From Nostoc foliaceum FACHB-393 (GTDB lineage: Bacteria; Cyanobacteriota; Cyanobacteriia; Cyanobacteriales; Nostocaceae), in the NCBI RefSeq assembly GCF_014698505.1, contig NZ_JACJTD010000051.1:1-48820 (forward strand): a stretch of 48,820 nt of DNA. Direction: 5' to 3'. Below the pieces are notes generated by a model, which ran no database searches, had not been told where the DNA came from, and was given only the letters and a program-made list of their open reading frames with translations. Below are positions 7,202 to 16,766 of this stretch, piece after piece. The position numbers were made by a program, and so were the translations under genes. Position 1 is the stretch's first letter; every line of letters starts with the position of its first letter.

Positions 7202-8389
7202 ATGTCCACAGACCCTTATGCTTGGCTAGAACAGTCCTTAGCAACAATTCATCGGGCAGACTGGTATCGTTCGGTACAAACAATCCACGGTCGTCCGGGT
7301 GCAACGGTGGTTTTAGCTGGGCAAGAGGTAATTAATTTTGCCAGCAATGACTATTTGGGGCTGACTGGAGATGAGCGGTTGATGGCAGCCGCAACTGCTG
7401 CGATCGCAGAATTTGGGACTGGTAGTACTGGTTCTAGATTACTCAGTGGGCATAGGGAATTGCACAGGGATTTAGAAGAGGCGATCGCATCTACCAAACA
7501 AACAGAAGATGCCTTGATATTTAGTTCTGGGTATCTAGCCAATTTAGGTGCAATTACCGCCCTTGTTGGCAAGCGTGATTTAATTTTATCTGACCAGTAC
7601 AATCATTCCAGTCTGAAAAATGGGGCGACTCTCAGCGGTGCAGTATTTGTGGAATATCCGCACTGTGATATCGCGGTATTAAAAACTCAGTTGAGTCAAC
7701 ACCGACAGAACTACCGACGCTGCTTGATTCTTACTGATAGCGTCTTCAGCATGGATGGCGATTTATGTCCGTTGCCAGCACTGTTGAATCTCGCTGATGA
7801 ATTTAACTGTATGCTGCTAGTTGATGAAGCTCATGCCACTGGGGTACTAGGAAAAACTGGCGCTGGGTGTGTCGAACATTTTGGATGCACAGGAAAGCCG
7901 TTAATTCAAGTTGGTACCTTGAGTAAAGCTTTGGGTAGTTTAGGCGGGTATGTGGCAGCAAGTAGTGCCCTAATTGACTTTTTACGGAACCGCGCACCCA
8001 CTTGGATTTACACCACTGGGCTTTCGCCTGCTGATACGGCGGCGGCTTTAGCAGCACTCAAGATAGTCCAACAAGAACCGCAACGCCGGGCCCAATTGTG
8101 GCAAAATGTACATTACTTGAAAAATTTGCTGCAACAACAGCTACCTAATTTAAAATTATTGCCTTCAGAATCACCGATATTATGTTTTCAATTGCCTAGT
8201 GCAACAGATGCCCTCAAAGCTGGAAAACAGCTAAGAGATGCTGGCATTTTTGCCCCAGCAATTCGTCCTCCCACAGTTCCCACAAGTCGGATCAGAATAT
8301 CTTTAATGGCAACTCATGAAGCAGCACATATTGACAAATTGGTAGCAGTACTGAAGGATGTCAATTACAGCGAATTTTATGTGAATTGA
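7202..8389 (+). CDS. bioF: 8-amino-7-oxononanoate synthase-like PLP enzyme
   Basis: Alpha-oxoamine synthase family, fold-type I PLP enzyme. The BioF reaction condenses pimeloyl-ACP or -CoA with alanine to give 8-amino-7-oxononanoate for biotin synthesis. Family hallmarks: FASNDYLGLTGDERLMAAA, GTGSTGSRLLSGHRELHRDL, DSVFSMDGDLCPLPAL, LLVDEAHATGVLG (the Asp that contacts the PLP ring nitrogen) and GTLSKALGSLGGY, whose Lys forms the Schiff base. ATG 7202 is preferred. An in-frame ATG at 7181 lies inside a CCCAATT-type tandem repeat. Related enzymes such as serine palmitoyltransferase or KBL share these motifs, and no other biotin genes are nearby, so bioF is likely but not certain. Confidence 0.87.
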   Translation: MSTDPYAWLEQSLATIHRADWYRSVQTIHGRPGATVVLAGQEVINFASNDYLGLTGDERLMAAATAAIAEFGTGSTGSRLLSGHRELHRDLEEAIASTKQTEDALIFSSGYLANLGAITALVGKRDLILSDQYNHSSLKNGATLSGAVFVEYPHCDIAVLKTQLSQHRQNYRRCLILTDSVFSMDGDLCPLPALLNLADEFNCMLLVDEAHATGVLGKTGAGCVEHFGCTGKPLIQVGTLSKALGSLGGYVAASSALIDFLRNRAPTWIYTTGLSPADTAAALAALKIVQQEPQRRAQLWQNVHYLKNLLQQQLPNLKLLPSESPILCFQLPSATDALKAGKQLRDAGIFAPAIRPPTVPTSRIRISLMATHEAAHIDKLVAVLKDVNYSEFYVN

Positions 8390-8495
8390 TCACAGTAGGT
8401 TGGGGATTAATTGAAGATTGACTCTAGCAAAGTTTTGGCAACAAGCTACAATTTGCAACTTTTATGTTGGTCTTCAGTTTTTATTTAAGGGACTA

Positions 8496-9134
8496 TTATG
8501 TTCCCGGACGAGAGCGAATATGATCGGGTATATGATGGCGATCGCCTAATATTTCTAACAAAGGGCCATTAACGTCAAATTTAACCATACTTACCGACGC
8601 GACCAAAATATTCACTCGATAGCGATAGCGTCCCAAATCAATTCCCAGTAAACTGCAAAGCATAATCCGAATCGTGGCTTTATGGGAAACTACTAAAACA
8701 TTACCTTGGTGATGTTTTTCTTGAATTTCAGCAATTACAGGCATAGAACGGTTAGCAATATCTACCGCAGTTTCTCCACCAATGGGTGCATTCCAAGCGG
8801 GTTCTGTCAACCATTTTACATAGTTTTCTGCGTAATTCTCTTGGGCAAACGATTTACTCTTAGTTTCCCATTCGCCGTAACTACCTTCTCTAAGTCCGTC
8901 ACGCAACTGCATATCCATACCGATAGCATCACAAAATGGCTTGGCAGTTGCAATTGTGCGCTTCATCGGGCTAACATAAACTGCCTCCCACTTCAATTTT
9001 TGATAAACATCGGCAAAACCAGATGCCATCTGCATCCCCTCTGTTGTCAACTCCGCATCAGTTTCACCGCAGAAATTACCACTTTGACTAAAAGTAGTTT
9101 CTCCATGTCGCAGTAAATATAAATTGAGTGTCAT
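8496..9134 (-). CDS. Histidine phosphatase family protein
   Basis: Phosphoglycerate mutase-like or CobC/GpmB-like histidine phosphatase. The catalytic phospho-histidine motif is LLRHGET, near residues 7-13 from ATG 9134. The second conserved segment is AVYVSPMKRTIATA, and the C-terminal catalytic His lies in VLVVSHKATIRIML. Start 9134 is chosen because the LYLLRHGE motif follows within a few residues; the frame stays open to an ATG at 9188. It is convergent with bioF, 106 nt apart, with no strong terminator seen between them. The substrate (phosphosugar, phosphoglycerate or alpha-ribazole phosphate) cannot be told from sequence. Confidence 0.85.
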   Translation of the reverse strand: MTLNLYLLRHGETTFSQSGNFCGETDAELTTEGMQMASGFADVYQKLKWEAVYVSPMKRTIATAKPFCDAIGMDMQLRDGLREGSYGEWETKSKSFAQENYAENYVKWLTEPAWNAPIGGETAVDIANRSMPVIAEIQEKHHQGNVLVVSHKATIRIMLCSLLGIDLGRYRYRVNILVASVSMVKFDVNGPLLEILGDRHHIPDHIRSRPGT

Positions 9135-9688
9135 AGCTTGTATCGTGATTGGGATAAAAGAGTTTGTGCAAAAATAAAATACCATCAATCTCGCAATCGA
9201 GTATGTGACACCAGGACAAAGTAATCAACCAAAAAAGTTAATCAACCACAAACTTTTGAAATCGAAGACAAAAGTAGCGGTTTCAGCTACTACTCTAGTT
9301 TGAGCCGGGATACGGATACCGTTGGCGAATTCCCCAAACAGACAGCTAAACTGAACCGATTCAGAGCTTTCTGAGCAATTTTATACCCAGATGCAACATT
9401 CCTCAACTTCAGTTCATTCCGATGCTTCATTTTGAGATTTGTTATAAGCTTGGGTCACTGCATTTCTTCGATTTAAGTATTTATGATCGCCAAACTGATG
9501 TTATGGATATATAAAAATAGCAATCAATTTTGGCTTTGAATACTATATTAGTGAGTAATTAACCTCTCACAAAAGAAGCTTTTTTAAATAAAGAAAAATC
9601 TATCTGAAGATAAATTACTAAAATTTGCAAACTAGCTTAGGGTGTATACAGCCTTTGCAATAAGTATTGGTTGTTCCAAAACATTTTC
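9135..9688. other. Intergenic region upstream of the hybrid histidine kinase
   Basis: About 550 bp between divergent genes, AT-rich towards the kinase. A small hairpin, AGTAGC-ggtttca-GCTACT, lies near 9272-9290. No convincing ORF, RNA gene or known repeat was seen. It must contain the promoters of both flanking genes. Confidence 0.5.
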
Positions 9689-12600
9689 ATGCCCTATATT
9701 CATTATTCCCTGTTACTCCGTTATAGCGCTACTGTATTAATTGTTGCAACTGCATTAGTGGTAATGCTGATACTAGACCCCTGGTTAAGCATGAGTGGAA
9801 CTCCTTTTTTGCTGTTTTTTAGCGCTGTAATGGTGAGTGCTTGGTATGGTGGTTTAAAGTCAGGGCTGTTAGCAACCGGCTTGTCTGCGTTACTGAGCAA
9901 TTACTTCTTTCTCCCCCCAGCTTATGAGCTGAGTTTTGACTTATCCAATTTTGTGCGAATTGGGTTGTTTGCATTACAAGGATTACTCTTTAGTGTGTTA
10001 TGTGAGGCATTAAAGACTGCTAAAAAACGGGCTGATGGAAATCTACAAAAGCTGAGAGTTAGTGAGGAGCGATTTCGATTAGCGTTAAGTAGTTCAGATA
10101 TCGTCATCTTTCAGCACGATCGCGATTTACGATATCAGTGGATTCATAATCCTCAAAGTCTAAACACAACTGAGGAAATGTTAGGTAAGACTGATTATGA
10201 ATTGTTTCCAGCTTTAGTAGCAGAGCAATTGAAGGCAATTAAGCTAAAGGTACTAGAGACTGGTGTTTCAACCCGTGAAGAGATTTCTCTGACAATTTGT
10301 GGAGAAGACCGCTACTATGATTTGCTGGTTGAACCATTAAAGGATATAGACAATAGCGATAGCATTCAGGGTATTGCCTGTGTAGGTGTGAATATTACTG
10401 AGCGCAAGCAGGCAGAACTAGAAAAAGCCACGTTGTACCAGGAACTTCAGCAAGCTATTCAGCAAAAAGACGAATCTCTGGCATTACTCAATGCTTGGCT
10501 TACTAGTTCACCAGTGGCGCTGGCTTTTCTCGATAGTGAACTTCGTTACGTTCATGCTAATGAAGCGTTGGCAGCTACCAATGGTGTACCGCAAAGTCAA
10601 CATATTGGTCGCACCTTTAGGGAAGTATTACCGGAATGGGCGGCGCAAATTGAGCCTGTTTTTGAGCAAGTGATGCAAACCGGGCAGCCCTTACTCAACC
10701 AGGAAGTGAGCGGTGAAACTTATCCGCCTGGAGTATATCGTTATGGTCTTGTCAGCTATTATCCGGTGTGTTTGCCGGATGGGCAGTTGTTGGGAGTGGG
10801 TATTAGTTCAATTGATATTACTCAACTGAAACAAACTGAACAAGCACTGCGGGAAAGCGAAGCAAAGTTTCGCAGTGTGGTTGAGTCCAATATGATTGGT
10901 ATTGGCTTCTGGAATAGAGACGGCAGGATTACAGACGCTAACGATGCCTTGCTGAAGATGGTGGGTTATACCCGTGAAGAATTACTTGCCGGAACACTTC
11001 GCTGGCAAGACTTAACTCCTACAGAGTACGTGCAACTTGATAAGCAAGCACTAACTCAATTTCAAGACAGTTCCTTTTGCACACCCTATGAAAAGGAATA
11101 TATGCGTAAAGACGGCTCACGCTTCCCAATTTTGGTAGGTGCTAGCCGCTTTGAAGGCAATGTAAATGGAGGAGCTTTTTTTGTTGTTGATATTACAGAG
11201 CGCAAGCAGGCTGAAGAAAGACTCCGCTATATCGCCCAAATTAGTAGTTTACTCTCTACTTCCCTAGATTATGAAGAAACCTTAGAACAAATCGCTAAAA
11301 TCTCAGTTCCTCAGCTTGCTGATTGGTGTAGTGTTGACATTTTAAATGAAGATGGTTCCATTCGCCGCCTACCCATTGCCCATGCAGACTCATCCAAAGC
11401 GGAGTTGGCGCGTAAACTTCGGGAGTATGCAACAGATTACAAGGGTGTAAGTGCAATTACTAGAGTACTGCAAACCGGGCAAAGTGAATTAATTTCAGAG
11501 ATATCTGACTCGCTATTAGTGGCAAGTACTCAGAATCAAGAACACTTAGAACTGGTTCGGCAATTGGGGATGAAGTCTGTGATGATTGTGCCTTTAATTG
11601 CACAAGGGCGAGTCCTCGGCAGCATCAGCTTTGTCACCACCCAATCAAACCGTCGCTACGATCGCACTGACCTAACTTTAGCAACAGATATTACCCATCA
11701 TGCTGCTTTAGCAGTGGAAAATGCCCGACTTTATCGAGATATCCAGCAGGCTTTAGTCCATTATGCCGAATCTCTATCTCTTTTAGATGCGCTGCTCGAA
11801 GCTGCTCCTGTTGCCGTATGCTTTTTGGATCGGGAACTACGATATATCCGAATTAATCAAGTTTTCGCTGACATTAATGGTTTGGCGATAGAAGAACATC
11901 TCGGACGCAAGTTTGGGGAAGTTTTGCCAGCAATGGCGGCTGAGTTGGAGCAACAGTTACAGCACGTGTTGGATACTGGAGAACCCCAGCTGAATGTAGA
12001 AATTAGCGGTGAGACAAGAGAGCAACCCGAACGTTACGGTTATTGGCTGGGCAACTATTACCCGGTCAACAACGCAATGGGGGAAACAGTAGGAATTGGG
12101 ATTATTTTGGCAGATGTGACAACAGCAAAGCTAACAGAAGTTGCCTTACGCGAAAGCGAAGAAAGGTTCCGGGCAATGTTCAACCAGGCAGCTGTCGGGA
12201 TTACATTGGTAGGGTTGGATGGACAATTTCTGCAAATTAATCCTGCTCTATGTGAGATTACTGGATACAGCCATGAAGAGTTAATCCAATTAAACTTCCA
12301 GGAAATTACCCACCCTGACGACTTAGAAATTGATTGGGAAAATGCTCGGCGAGTCTTGGCAAAAGAAATTAGTGGTTATTCCCTAGAGAAGCGCTACATC
12401 CGCAAAGATGGTTCCATCGTTTGGGTAAACCTAACTTCATCAGCAGTTTGGGATGCGAAGGGAGTTCCAAAGTATGCATTAGGCATTATTGAAGATATTA
12501 GCGAACGCAAACGAGTTGAAACGACACAAAGCTTTCTAGTCGAAGCCAGCACCTTACTAGCTGCCTCATTAGATTATGAAATCACCTTAGAAAATGTGGC

Positions 12601-14752
12601 TAATTTAGCAGTTCCTACCTTAGCTGACTGGTGTATTGTAGATGTTTTCCAGGAAGATTGGTCAAGTAAACAAATTGCGATCGCAATTGCCGATCCCACA
12701 AAACAAAATACATTAGACGAAATCCGATGGCGTTATCGGCCCAAAACCAAAGCCAAACAGCTTGTACAGCAGCTAAGGCTAGGAATATCTATCTTTTATC
12801 CCGAATTATCTGACTCTAATCTTGTCCAGATGGCTCAAGATGAAGAACATCTGCAATTGCTGCGAAATCTGGGTATTCGTTCTCTAATGGTGATTCCAGT
12901 TCGTTCCCGTGGGCAATTATTTGGAGCGATTTCTTTTTTTACAGCCGAATCGGGTCGGCACTACAAACAAACAGACTTGGCTTTAGCAGAGGATATTGCT
13001 CGTCGGGCGGCGACAGCTATCGACAACGCTAGACTTTACCAAGAAACTCAACATGCAAAACAGGCAGCTGAACGGTCTGTTAATCGCACGGTACTTTTAC
13101 AAAGAATAACTGCTGCCCTCTCGGAAGCCCTAACTCCCCAACAGGTCGCTGATGTAGTAGTGAACCAAGGGATTGCCGCTTTGGAAGCCACTGCTGGTTC
13201 CGTTGCCTTACTTACTGAGGGAGGTACAGAACTGAAGGTTGTGCAAGCAATTGGCTATCCACAATCGCTTATGGATGCTTGGACAACTTTTCCGATTACA
13301 GCACCTAACCAAATCGCGGAAACAGTCAGAACTAGTCAGCCGATTTTTTTAGAAAATTTAGCAGCCTTGATTGCTAGATATCCCAACTTAAGAGATGCTG
13401 TGACTCTCACCGGAAATAATGCCTGGGCTACCATTCCCTTGATCGCAGAAGGCAAAGTAATTGGGGCACTGGGATTAAGTTTTGCCACCGTGCAAATATT
13501 TAACGAAGAAGACCGGGGATTTATGTTGACACTGGGACAACAGTGTGCACAAGCCATCGCCCGCGCTCAACTTTACGAAGCCGAAAAGACTGCAAGGGCA
13601 CAAGCCGAGACAGCCAACCGAATTAAAGATGAATTCCTCGCTGTCCTTTCCCATGAACTCAGAACTCCCCTGAATCCGATTTTAGGGTGGGCAAAGTTAC
13701 TCAGAACCCGCAAGTTCGACGAACCCACCAAAATCCGGGCATTGGAAACAATCGAGCGGAATGCTAAGTTACAAACCCAATTGATTGGAGATTTACTTGA
13801 TGTTTCGCGGATTTTACAAGGTAAAGTCAGGTTAAATCTCTATGCAGTGGATTTGAAAGTAGCGATCGCATCTGCACTAGAAACGGTGCGTTTAGCAGCA
13901 GAAGCCAAGTCAATTCAAATTCAAACGGTGTTAAGTAATGATATCGGCAAAGTTCTCGGTGATAGCGATCGCTTGCAACAAGTAATGTGGAATCTCCTCT
14001 CCAATGCCGTTAAATTCACACCTACAGAAGGACGAGTAGAAGTGCGTCTAGAGAAAGTTGGCTTAGATGCCCAAATCCAGGTGATTGATACAGGTAAGGG
14101 AATCAACACGGAATTTTTGCCCTACGTCTTTGATTACTTCCGCCAAGCAGATGCCAAAACAACTAGAGTATTTGGCGGATTGGGATTAGGACTGGCAATT
14201 GTGCGCCATCTCGTAGAACTTCATGGTGGTACAGTTCAAGCAGAGAGTCTGGGAGAAGGGCAAGGGGCTACTTTTACAGTCAGACTACCTTTGCTGAAAA
14301 ATTCTGAGTTGCGAGTCAGCAGCGATGAGGCTTCTCAACCAGAAGTCAGTACTGAAGACACATTACTTGCTGGAGTGCAAATCTTGCTTGTGGATGATCA
14401 AGCTGATGTGCGAGAGTTTTTTAGCTTTGCACTGGAACAATATGGCGCAACTGTAACAGCAGCTGAATCAGCCAGTGAAGCACTGGAAATACTAGCCCAA
14501 TCAAAGCCAGATATTTTGTTAAGCGATATTGGAATGCCCTTGATGGATGGCTATATGCTGCTGCGCGAGGTGAGAAAATTACCACCAGAACAAGGCGGAC
14601 AAATTCCAGCGATCGCTTTGACTGCTTATGCTGGAGAGATTAACTACAACCAAGCAATGGCAGCAGGATTTCAAAAACACCTACCTAAACCCGTCGAACC
14701 AGCAGAATTAGCTACAGCGATCATTAATCTTATCGAGCAAAATCAACCTTGA
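9689..14752 (+). CDS. Hybrid sensor histidine kinase with multiple PAS and GAF domains
   Basis: Very large (about 1687 aa) membrane-linked hybrid kinase. Domains in order (approximate residues): N-terminal transmembrane segments like DUF4118 of KdpD (10-110); PAS (125-240); PAS (265-390); PAS with PAC (395-515); GAF (530-690); PAS (705-820); PAS (830-950); GAF (960-1120); GAF (1135-1300); HisKA with phospho-accepting His in LSHELRTPLNPILGW (about residue 1322); HATPase with NLLSNAVKF, DTGKGI and LGLGLAIV boxes; and a receiver with VDD, phospho-acceptor Asp (about 1613) in LSDIGMPLMDGY and Lys in HLPKPVE. ATG 9689 is preferred to the TTG at 9671. No output regulator lies beside it. The signal is unknown; GAF domains here lack an obvious chromophore Cys motif that I could confirm. 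Confidence 0.93.
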   Translation: MPYIHYSLLLRYSATVLIVATALVVMLILDPWLSMSGTPFLLFFSAVMVSAWYGGLKSGLLATGLSALLSNYFFLPPAYELSFDLSNFVRIGLFALQGLLFSVLCEALKTAKKRADGNLQKLRVSEERFRLALSSSDIVIFQHDRDLRYQWIHNPQSLNTTEEMLGKTDYELFPALVAEQLKAIKLKVLETGVSTREEISLTICGEDRYYDLLVEPLKDIDNSDSIQGIACVGVNITERKQAELEKATLYQELQQAIQQKDESLALLNAWLTSSPVALAFLDSELRYVHANEALAATNGVPQSQHIGRTFREVLPEWAAQIEPVFEQVMQTGQPLLNQEVSGETYPPGVYRYGLVSYYPVCLPDGQLLGVGISSIDITQLKQTEQALRESEAKFRSVVESNMIGIGFWNRDGRITDANDALLKMVGYTREELLAGTLRWQDLTPTEYVQLDKQALTQFQDSSFCTPYEKEYMRKDGSRFPILVGASRFEGNVNGGAFFVVDITERKQAEERLRYIAQISSLLSTSLDYEETLEQIAKISVPQLADWCSVDILNEDGSIRRLPIAHADSSKAELARKLREYATDYKGVSAITRVLQTGQSELISEISDSLLVASTQNQEHLELVRQLGMKSVMIVPLIAQGRVLGSISFVTTQSNRRYDRTDLTLATDITHHAALAVENARLYRDIQQALVHYAESLSLLDALLEAAPVAVCFLDRELRYIRINQVFADINGLAIEEHLGRKFGEVLPAMAAELEQQLQHVLDTGEPQLNVEISGETREQPERYGYWLGNYYPVNNAMGETVGIGIILADVTTAKLTEVALRESEERFRAMFNQAAVGITLVGLDGQFLQINPALCEITGYSHEELIQLNFQEITHPDDLEIDWENARRVLAKEISGYSLEKRYIRKDGSIVWVNLTSSAVWDAKGVPKYALGIIEDISERKRVETTQSFLVEASTLLAASLDYEITLENVANLAVPTLADWCIVDVFQEDWSSKQIAIAIADPTKQNTLDEIRWRYRPKTKAKQLVQQLRLGISIFYPELSDSNLVQMAQDEEHLQLLRNLGIRSLMVIPVRSRGQLFGAISFFTAESGRHYKQTDLALAEDIARRAATAIDNARLYQETQHAKQAAERSVNRTVLLQRITAALSEALTPQQVADVVVNQGIAALEATAGSVALLTEGGTELKVVQAIGYPQSLMDAWTTFPITAPNQIAETVRTSQPIFLENLAALIARYPNLRDAVTLTGNNAWATIPLIAEGKVIGALGLSFATVQIFNEEDRGFMLTLGQQCAQAIARAQLYEAEKTARAQAETANRIKDEFLAVLSHELRTPLNPILGWAKLLRTRKFDEPTKIRALETIERNAKLQTQLIGDLLDVSRILQGKVRLNLYAVDLKVAIASALETVRLAAEAKSIQIQTVLSNDIGKVLGDSDRLQQVMWNLLSNAVKFTPTEGRVEVRLEKVGLDAQIQVIDTGKGINTEFLPYVFDYFRQADAKTTRVFGGLGLGLAIVRHLVELHGGTVQAESLGEGQGATFTVRLPLLKNSELRVSSDEASQPEVSTEDTLLAGVQILLVDDQADVREFFSFALEQYGATVTAAESASEALEILAQSKPDILLSDIGMPLMDGYMLLREVRKLPPEQGGQIPAIALTAYAGEINYNQAMAAGFQKHLPKPVEPAELATAIINLIEQNQP

Positions 14753-14787
14753 AGCAGACAGGAGGGCTTGGTAATTGATAATGCGTA

Positions 14788-14906
14788 ATTCATATAGCGG
14801 TTCCCATTCAGATGCGGTACAACATTATATCGCTAGGTGTAGGGGCACGGCAATGCCGTGCCCCTACGGGTGTACTTCACGTAAACGAGAACGGCTATAA
14901 TTCATA
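14788..14906. repeat. MITE-like palindromic repeat with possible target duplication
   Basis: The core is a perfect palindrome, GTAGGGGCACGGCA (14839-14852), one central base, then its complement (14854-14867). Outer imperfect inverted ends TATAGCGGTTC (14793) and GAACGGCTATA (ending 14899) enclose it. The heptamer ATTCATA occurs at both flanks (14788-14794 and 14900-14906), which may be a target duplication. The core resembles the GTAGGGGC...GCCCCTAC elements scattered in Nostocales genomes. Confidence 0.6.
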
Positions 14907-14995
14907 ATTCCAATCAGTGTTAGCTTTGAACTCTCCACTATTTTGTTGACCAATAAATTAAAAAATTTAGTGGGCGGCTCTGTATCAGTTTTTTA

Positions 14996-15009
14996 ATTAC
15001 GAATTACGA
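14996..15009. repeat. Two copies of heptamer ATTACGA
   Basis: Two perfect tandem ATTACGA units sit immediately before the 3' end of the next leftward gene. The same heptamer recurs before gatD at 18164. Confidence 0.6.
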
Positions 15010-15018
15010 ATTGTTTGC

Positions 15019-15627
15019 TCAACCAATGGGGCGATTTCCGGGATTGACTGCATGAATATATTCACTACCCGATCGCGGTCTTCCTCGTTTATAGTAAGCT
15101 TCTTCTGGTTGACCCCATCCTAGCTGCAAAATCATTTCCAAAAAGCTAGAATTTTCCCACTTGCACAAACCTGCCCATTCTGTTCTTTGAACAATTCTTT
15201 CTACATCAGATGTGGCAATTTGTTGGTACTGTTTACTATTATTGAAACTCAAGTATAAATCCATTCCTATAGAGACTTCATACCAAAATTCTACGATAGA
15301 ATTTTTAGCAGTTTTTAATATCTCTAAGTCACTTGGGAGGGCTATCAACTCGCTGTCTACTTCGGGATAGTTCAAGTTTTTACCTTTGACAGTTACCTCC
15401 CGCCAGATAATACCTGAAACTTGATTTTCCCTTTGATAGTCATGAATTGCAGTTTTGAAATCTTGATAGGCAGTAAATTGTTGCAGCCCATCAGTTTTGA
15501 GAAACTGGTCAATTACGGGATTGCCAGAGACTGGTATTTCTAATTTTAGGCGTTTTCCCTTGAGGCAGGCTTGGCGTTCGGCTGCCAAAATTTGAATTAG
15601 CTCCTGGGTGGTGTAAACCTTTGACAT
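15019..15627 (-). CDS. Conserved-looking protein of unknown function
   Basis: 202-aa soluble protein with no recognised domain and no signal peptide or membrane segment. It begins MSKVYTTQELIQILAAERQA, with a basic patch (KGKRLKLEIP), and ends GRPRSGSEYIHAVNPGNRPIG. Composition is mixed alpha and beta, with Trp-rich patches (IIWREV, EWAGLCKWENSSFLE). Codon use including a HIP1-like site looks native, which supports a real gene. The ATG at 15627 is the natural start. Heptameric repeats flank both ends. No function is proposed. Confidence 0.7.
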   Translation of the reverse strand: MSKVYTTQELIQILAAERQACLKGKRLKLEIPVSGNPVIDQFLKTDGLQQFTAYQDFKTAIHDYQRENQVSGIIWREVTVKGKNLNYPEVDSELIALPSDLEILKTAKNSIVEFWYEVSIGMDLYLSFNNSKQYQQIATSDVERIVQRTEWAGLCKWENSSFLEMILQLGWGQPEEAYYKRGRPRSGSEYIHAVNPGNRPIG

Positions 15628-15642
15628 GAGAATACACTCTAG

Positions 15643-15677
15643 TTAGTCATTGGTCATTAGTCGTTAGTCATTAGTCA
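15643..15677. repeat. Heptameric tandem repeat (TTAGTCA-type), five units
   Basis: Five contiguous 7-bp units TTAGTCA, TTGGTCA, TTAGTCG, TTAGTCA, TTAGTCA lie just upstream of the leftward unknown gene, a typical cyanobacterial short tandemly repeated repetitive sequence. The same family appears at 36498. Confidence 0.75.
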
Positions 15678-15817
15678 TTTATTACGAACTATAGACTATG
15701 GATTAACTTTCTAATCTGTTAACACAGATATTTCAATATTATGCTTTGGCATCGGCAGAAATGTAGTAACAGATAGCACGAAAAACTAGGGTAGACCAAT
15801 TTGGCCTACCCCATTAG

Positions 15818-16408
15818 TTACTTAGCTAACTCACTGCTGAACTCATTGAAGGCTCGCCGCTTTAGCTGTGCTGTTTCAGTGCGTGGTAATAAATCAAATA
15901 TTTTGCGAAATTCATCGTCTATTTCTTCAAAAGGTACTTGACCCTTCTTATTCAAAACTACCTCACCTGATTTATTAAACACCACGACTTGAGGAACAGC
16001 CCCAGAATAGTAATATCCTGGTTCTGTAGGGTCGTAGGTCTCTTTAGCCGGGATAGTATCTACATTAATCGGCATAATCTCTGCTACCCGACCATAGAAT
16101 TCCTGTACCCGTGATATGGAAATGGCATATCTTTTGGAATCGCTGCTGTCATCCAAATAAAAGGCCAAAAATATGGGTTTATGTTCTGCTAAAGTCTGTG
16201 CCAGTGTCTGTTTGGGAGGAACCAAAGAACCATTGCCAGCATAAACGACAAAGATGTTGCCATCATATAAATCATTATTGAGACCAGCATATGCAGGTTG
16301 CATACTTATAATGAAAAGACTTGCAAGCAACAACAGGCATTTGGACAACCACCTTTGCCAGCCAGTAATTTGTTTATGTAAAAAAAGAAACTTTGTGCTA
16401 TTCATCAA
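15818..16408 (-). CDS. Tpa1-like thylakoid photosystem I accumulation factor
   Basis: 196-aa exported protein. A basic N-terminus is followed by a hydrophobic segment (WLSKCLLLLASLFIISM) and a likely cleavage site PAYAG, so the mature protein should sit in the thylakoid lumen or periplasm. The body has a thioredoxin-like layout (KPIFLAFYLDDSSDSKRYAI, VDTIPA, GAVPQVVVFNKSGEVV) but no CXXC pair, so it is not a redox thioredoxin. This matches my recollection of the cyanobacterial family annotated as thylakoid membrane photosystem I accumulation factor. The assignment is from recollection of the family, not from a search. Confidence 0.6.
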   Translation of the reverse strand: MMNSTKFLFLHKQITGWQRWLSKCLLLLASLFIISMQPAYAGLNNDLYDGNIFVVYAGNGSLVPPKQTLAQTLAEHKPIFLAFYLDDSSDSKRYAISISRVQEFYGRVAEIMPINVDTIPAKETYDPTEPGYYYSGAVPQVVVFNKSGEVVLNKKGQVPFEEIDDEFRKIFDLLPRTETAQLKRRAFNEFSSELAK

Positions 16409-16766
16409 AAGGAACCTTGCAAGCTACTACTTGTCTGAGTTTGTGCTGAATTCGGCAAACTGGGCTGGATATCTAATTACGCCCGCGCACTATTTTTTAA
16501 GATAACGCCTACTGAGATTATCTCTCGTAAGTGGATGATGGAGATGAGGAGTTGGAGGCAGAGGGGCAGGGGAAGTAGTTCGAGGTTCTGAGGTGGATGA
16601 ATGAGTATCTAATTTTTCTTGTCCACCTTGTCCCCTTGTCCCCCTCATCTCCTGCATCTTGATTTTGAGGCTGGCTTTTTCAGCTAGGATTCGCTAAACT
16701 CACGCATATTAAATTTGCAACTTAAAGACTATCAATTAGCAACCGCCAGAAGACTAGGGTATAGAT
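16409..16766. other. Intergenic region upstream of murT with inverted low-complexity repeats
   Basis: 358 bp. A G-rich stretch (GGAGATGAGG at 16540-16549) is mirrored by a C-rich stretch (CCTCATCTCC at 16643-16652), and CTTGTCCCC-type repeats lie beside the latter. A short inverted repeat AGATAA...TTATCT lies near 16500-16523. No gene was seen. The murT promoter should lie in the AT-rich 16680-16760 part. Confidence 0.5.
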
